From an uncultured Lachnospiraceae bacterium (GTDB lineage Bacteria; Bacillota; Clostridia; Lachnospirales; Lachnospiraceae), in assembly GCA_902793995.1 (NCBI GenBank), contig CADBFP010000010.1:1-60654 (forward strand): a stretch of DNA of 60,654 bases, given 5' to 3'. Numbering within the stretch: position 1 is the stretch's first letter; each line of letters starts with the position of its first letter. This document shows positions 58,045-60,654 of this stretch, one piece after another. A model generated the notes under the pieces. That model was given only the letters and a program-made list of their open reading frames with translations. It did no database searches and had not been told where the DNA came from. Both the position numbers and the translations under genes were made by a program.

Positions 58045-60012
58045 ATGAAAGCAATTCCCGTAGATGCATTTTGCCAATTCAAGTTTTTGTCTCAAATCAC
58101 CTATTCCCCCGAGGGCAGCAGCGCCTGCCTGGTGGTGACGGAGATTGACCGTAAAAAAGACGAATACCGCTCTTATCTGACCCTTTACCGGGATGGCAAG
58201 TTCCAGCGGCTTACTTCCTTCGGAAAGGAACGCAGCTTCCAGTATCTGGATGAGGACACCCTTTTATTCCCCGGGAACCGGGAGGGAGAAAAGCCGGAGG
58301 AGGGAGATATCAGCAGCCGTTGGTACTCCATATCCTTAATGGGCGGCGAGGCCCGGGAGGCCTTCCGTTTTCCCATTCCAGTCAGCAAGGTGATGCCCCT
58401 GGCCAATGGAGATTTGATTCTCCTGGGGTCCACCTTCCCTGGCCATGAGGACTTATATACCGGAGAACCCAAGCAGCTGGAAGCTTATCAAAAGCAGCGG
58501 AAGGAAAACAAGGACTATGAGATCATCGAGCAGGTGCCCTGGTGGTGGAATGGCTCCACCTATACCAAGGGGGCTTATACCTCTTTATATCGCTATGACA
58601 GGAAAAAGAAGAGCCTGACCCGGCTTTCGGCCTTAAACGAAAGCGTGACCCAGGCGGAATTGAGCCCGGAGAAGGATAAAGTCTATTTCACGGTTTATCC
58701 GGTGAAACCGCATTTAAAGCGGCAGGGGACGGCTCAGCTGAAATGTCTGGATCTGGGCAGCGGCAAGGAGAAGATCCTTTGCCGCAGCAAAAAGGATTTT
58801 GAACTGCGGGGCTTTGCCGTAGGCGCGAGCTTCCTCCTGGTGATGGGGGGCGAGCCGGTGCACGGCCTGAACACGGACGGCGATTTTTACAGGCTGGACT
58901 ATGCCACGGGCAAGCTCAGCCTCTATGCCAAGCACGGGGAGTCCCTTCATTCTTCCGTGGGGGCGGATGTGCGCTACGGCGGCGGCCGGAGCATGAAAAT
59001 GGCAGGAGATGTATGCTATTTCATTTCTACCCGTTTTGACTCTGCGCATTTGTACAAGCTGGAGGAGGGCGTCATCAGTCCGGTGTTTGAAAAGGAAGGC
59101 TCCGTGGACAGTTTTGACATCTGCGGCGGGAAGATTCTGATGATCGGCCTTTATGACATGAAGCCCCTGGAGCTTTATGACGGCAAGGGCAAGCAACTTT
59201 CCCGCTTCAACGAAAAGGCCCTGAGGGGACAGTATGTGGCCCGGCCGGAAATCCTGAATGTAAAGCGAAAGGGCTATGAGGTCCATGGCTTCGTGCTAAA
59301 ACCTATGGATTATGATCCGGAAAAGAAATATCCGGTGATTCTGGACATCCACGGAGGGCCTAAAACCGTTTACGGGCCGGTATTTTATCATGAGATGCAG
59401 TACTGGGCCGGCAAGGGCTATTTTGTGATATTCTGCAACCCCACCGGGTCCGACGGCCGGGGAGAATATATGGATATCCGGGGGAAATACGGCACTGTGG
59501 ACTACGAGGACATTATGGCCTTTACGGATGCGGCCCTGAAGGCGTATCCGGCCATGGATAAAAAGAATCTCTTTGAGACCGGCGGCTCTTACGGCGGCTT
59601 TATGACCAACTGGATCATCGGCCATACCAACCGCTTCAAGGCGGTGGCCAGCCAGCGCTCCATCTCCAACTGGTTTTCCATGTACGGGGTGTCGGATATC
59701 GGGGTTGGCTTCACCGAGGACCAGAACCTTTCCAGCCCCTGGGAGGATCCGGAAAAGCTGTGGTTCCACAGCCCCATGAAGTATGCGGACAAGGCCAAGA
59801 CGCCCACGCTTTTTATCCATTCTTTCGAGGATTACCGCTGCCCCATTGATCAGGGATATCAAATGTTTACCTCCCTGATTGCCCATGGAGTGGAGGCGAA
59901 GATGGTGTGCTTCAGGGGCGAGAACCACGAGCTCTCCCGCAGCGGCAAACCCTCCCACCGTTTGAAGAGATTAAATGAAATCACGGAGTGGTTTGAGAAG
60001 CACAGAGATTAG
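58045..60012 (+). CDS. S9-family (prolyl oligopeptidase-type) serine peptidase
   Basis: The 655 residues comprise an N-terminal ~390-residue beta-propeller and a C-terminal alpha/beta hydrolase domain with GGSYGGFMTNW (Ser515), probable Asp596 in SFEDYRCP and His628 in GENHELS. This is the acylaminoacyl-peptidase/dipeptidyl-peptidase branch, which trims oligopeptides in the cytosol; no signal peptide is seen. ATG 58045 has GGAGG upstream. It is monocistronic under the dyad promoter. Confidence 0.93.
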   Translation: MKAIPVDAFCQFKFLSQITYSPEGSSACLVVTEIDRKKDEYRSYLTLYRDGKFQRLTSFGKERSFQYLDEDTLLFPGNREGEKPEEGDISSRWYSISLMGGEAREAFRFPIPVSKVMPLANGDLILLGSTFPGHEDLYTGEPKQLEAYQKQRKENKDYEIIEQVPWWWNGSTYTKGAYTSLYRYDRKKKSLTRLSALNESVTQAELSPEKDKVYFTVYPVKPHLKRQGTAQLKCLDLGSGKEKILCRSKKDFELRGFAVGASFLLVMGGEPVHGLNTDGDFYRLDYATGKLSLYAKHGESLHSSVGADVRYGGGRSMKMAGDVCYFISTRFDSAHLYKLEEGVISPVFEKEGSVDSFDICGGKILMIGLYDMKPLELYDGKGKQLSRFNEKALRGQYVARPEILNVKRKGYEVHGFVLKPMDYDPEKKYPVILDIHGGPKTVYGPVFYHEMQYWAGKGYFVIFCNPTGSDGRGEYMDIRGKYGTVDYEDIMAFTDAALKAYPAMDKKNLFETGGSYGGFMTNWIIGHTNRFKAVASQRSISNWFSMYGVSDIGVGFTEDQNLSSPWEDPEKLWFHSPMKYADKAKTPTLFIHSFEDYRCPIDQGYQMFTSLIAHGVEAKMVCFRGENHELSRSGKPSHRLKRLNEITEWFEKHRD

Positions 60013-60044
60013 GCCATGCAGGGGCGGGCAGGGCCAGCCCGCAA

Positions 60045-60088
60045 AATCGCAGTCGACAACACTGAGGTGCTCAAATACCGACGCGATT
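60045..60088. other. Hairpin downstream of the S9 peptidase
   Basis: AATCGC-A-GTCG pairs with CGAC-GCGATT around a 23-base loop. It could end or stabilise transcripts from either side. Confidence 0.4.
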
Positions 60089-60098
60089 CCTTTTCTTG

Positions 60099-60127
60099 TT
60101 GACAAGAGAAACTGCTGGTGATATATT
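60099..60127 (+). promoter_or_regulatory. Strong promoter facing the small membrane ORF (antisense RNA candidate)
   Basis: TTGACA, 17 bases, TATATT, close to consensus. No ORF follows on this strand. A transcript from about 60134 would run toward the 3' end of the ORF at 60211-60342. Confidence 0.6.
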
Positions 60128-60168
60128 TGAATCGCAAAGGAAATATGATCCATATCATATGACATCAA

Positions 60169-60198
60169 AGACCCCCTGTAGAGGCTGCACTCTTCAGG
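60169..60198. other. Hairpin between the converging promoter and toxin ORF
   Basis: AGACCCCCTG and CAGGGGGTCT form a perfect ten-pair stem, with a further inner pairing. T runs are poor on both sides, so it is a weak terminator at best; it would lie in the overlap of the two transcripts. Confidence 0.5.
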
Positions 60199-60210
60199 GG
60201 GTCTCCCCAT

Positions 60211-60342
60211 TTACGGCGGGGCACCGTCGGGATAGTCGCTGCTGTTATCTCTGTCTAACCACTTGCAGATGTAGTAGGCAACTACACTTGCCGCAACAGA
60301 GATTGCAAAGGACAAGATCCATAACAATAGCAATATTATCAT
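60211..60342 (-). CDS. Small hydrophobic peptide, candidate type I toxin
   Basis: This 43-residue peptide has a single transmembrane helix (LLLLWILSFAISVAASVVAY) followed by YICKWLDR and a polar tail, the size and shape of Fst/TxpA-type toxins, though I cannot place it in a named family. The start ATG 60342 is preceded by a G-rich stretch that can pair with GCGCCCC just upstream (60344-60362), which would hide the ribosome binding site. A strong promoter on the other strand points at its 3' end. Longer frames would add an implausible His-rich N-terminus. Confidence 0.45.
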   Translation of the reverse strand: MIILLLLWILSFAISVAASVVAYYICKWLDRDNSSDYPDGAPP

Positions 60343-60654
60343 GTCGCCCCCCGCGTGGGGCGCGTGGATTGCTATTCCGTGCACATCATGTGTTACAACG
60401 ATTGAGGAGCATTTGCCTGGCGGCAAATGTTTGAAAAAGAATCGGCCTGACGCCCGATGGGGGCGATTGATAATCGCCCCTACGAAATGCGTTGCCGCTT
60501 ATCGGCCGTTTCCGGCGTCGCTTTCATTTTTGCTGTCATCTAAAAACTGCGTCCACCCGTAGACTAACTATTATAAGTCAAGCACATTTTTCAGATTGAT
60601 CGGGGGCCCGCCCCCGAACCCCTGGTACCTCACCGAACAAGTTCGGCGAGGCTC
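60343..60654. other. Intergenic end of window
   Basis: No gene is seen. It contains a CATTTGCC/GGCAAATG dyad (60411-60430), a GGGGGCGATTGATAATCGCCCC repeat module (60454-60487) and, near the right edge, a GGGGGCCCGCCCCC hairpin. Confidence 0.5.

Overview
The window looks like a chromosomal segment of an anaerobic, fairly GC-rich member of the Clostridia. The grounds are the gdpP-rplI-dnaB and yhbY-nadD/yqeK-rsfS gene orders, AGGAGG-type ribosome binding sites, TTGACA/TATAAT promoters with 17-base spacers, an archaeal-type aspartyl-tRNA synthetase, a flavodiiron protein and an acyl-CoA dehydrogenase fused to ETF and rubredoxin modules. Most of it is ordinary core genome. There is no phage structural gene, integrase or transposase.

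Layout. 1-2.1 kb: end of a secreted CAP-domain protein, cca, and a tRNA-Ala(GGC). 2.1-12.5 kb: a plastic region anchored on the tRNA. Two AT-rich cassettes (2.7-4.45 and 4.56-7.24 kb) each start with the same promoter and leader hairpin and each end with the same ~130-base sequence terminating in a copy of the tRNA 3' end. Cargo is a PD-(D/E)XK-like nuclease in one, and an AlbA_2/Schlafen-type ATPase plus a DUF5677-like protein in the other. Copies and fragments of a four-helix-bundle gene surround them. metNIQ follows (9.3-12.1 kb) with a Met-rich leader peptide and attenuator.

12.7-22 kb: an ECF sigma/anti-sigma/lipoprotein operon, a MATE pump, a LytTR-DUF3021 pair, GltS, and an operon of Crp-like regulator, radical SAM/SPASM enzyme and a membrane protein with a ten-cysteine tail. 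22-28 kb: ACAD-ETF-rubredoxin fusion (with a perfect Crp/Fnr-type box), flavodiiron protein, an unknown coiled-coil protein, a candidate structured RNA and a stand-alone reverse transcriptase. 28-35.5 kb: BirA and BioY with a BirA operator, a LOG-like protein, an oligopeptide ABC binding protein with two permeases (no ATPases), and a flippase-like membrane protein. 35.6-44.5 kb: AspRS, TrkH/TrkA, a MoxR-DUF58-membrane protein operon, a HAD phosphatase and a cold-shock protein.

44.7-53 kb: tmcAL, gdpP-rplI-dnaB, a DUF1858 protein, yhbY-nadD/yqeK-rsfS and a membrane protein. 53-60 kb: PspA, a partner-switching module (lipoprotein, PP2C-HATPase fusion, STAS-kinase fusion) and an S9 peptidase whose promoter spacer is an operator-like dyad. 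60.0-60.65 kb: a candidate type I toxin-antitoxin locus.

Most promising for undescribed biology: (i) the tRNA-Ala cassette array without a recombinase, (ii) the Met-rich leader-peptide attenuator of metQNI, (iii) the radical SAM/Cys-tail membrane protein pair, (iv) the structured RNA next to the domesticated reverse transcriptase, (v) the type I toxin-antitoxin candidate. All functional statements come from reading the sequence; no database search was run.
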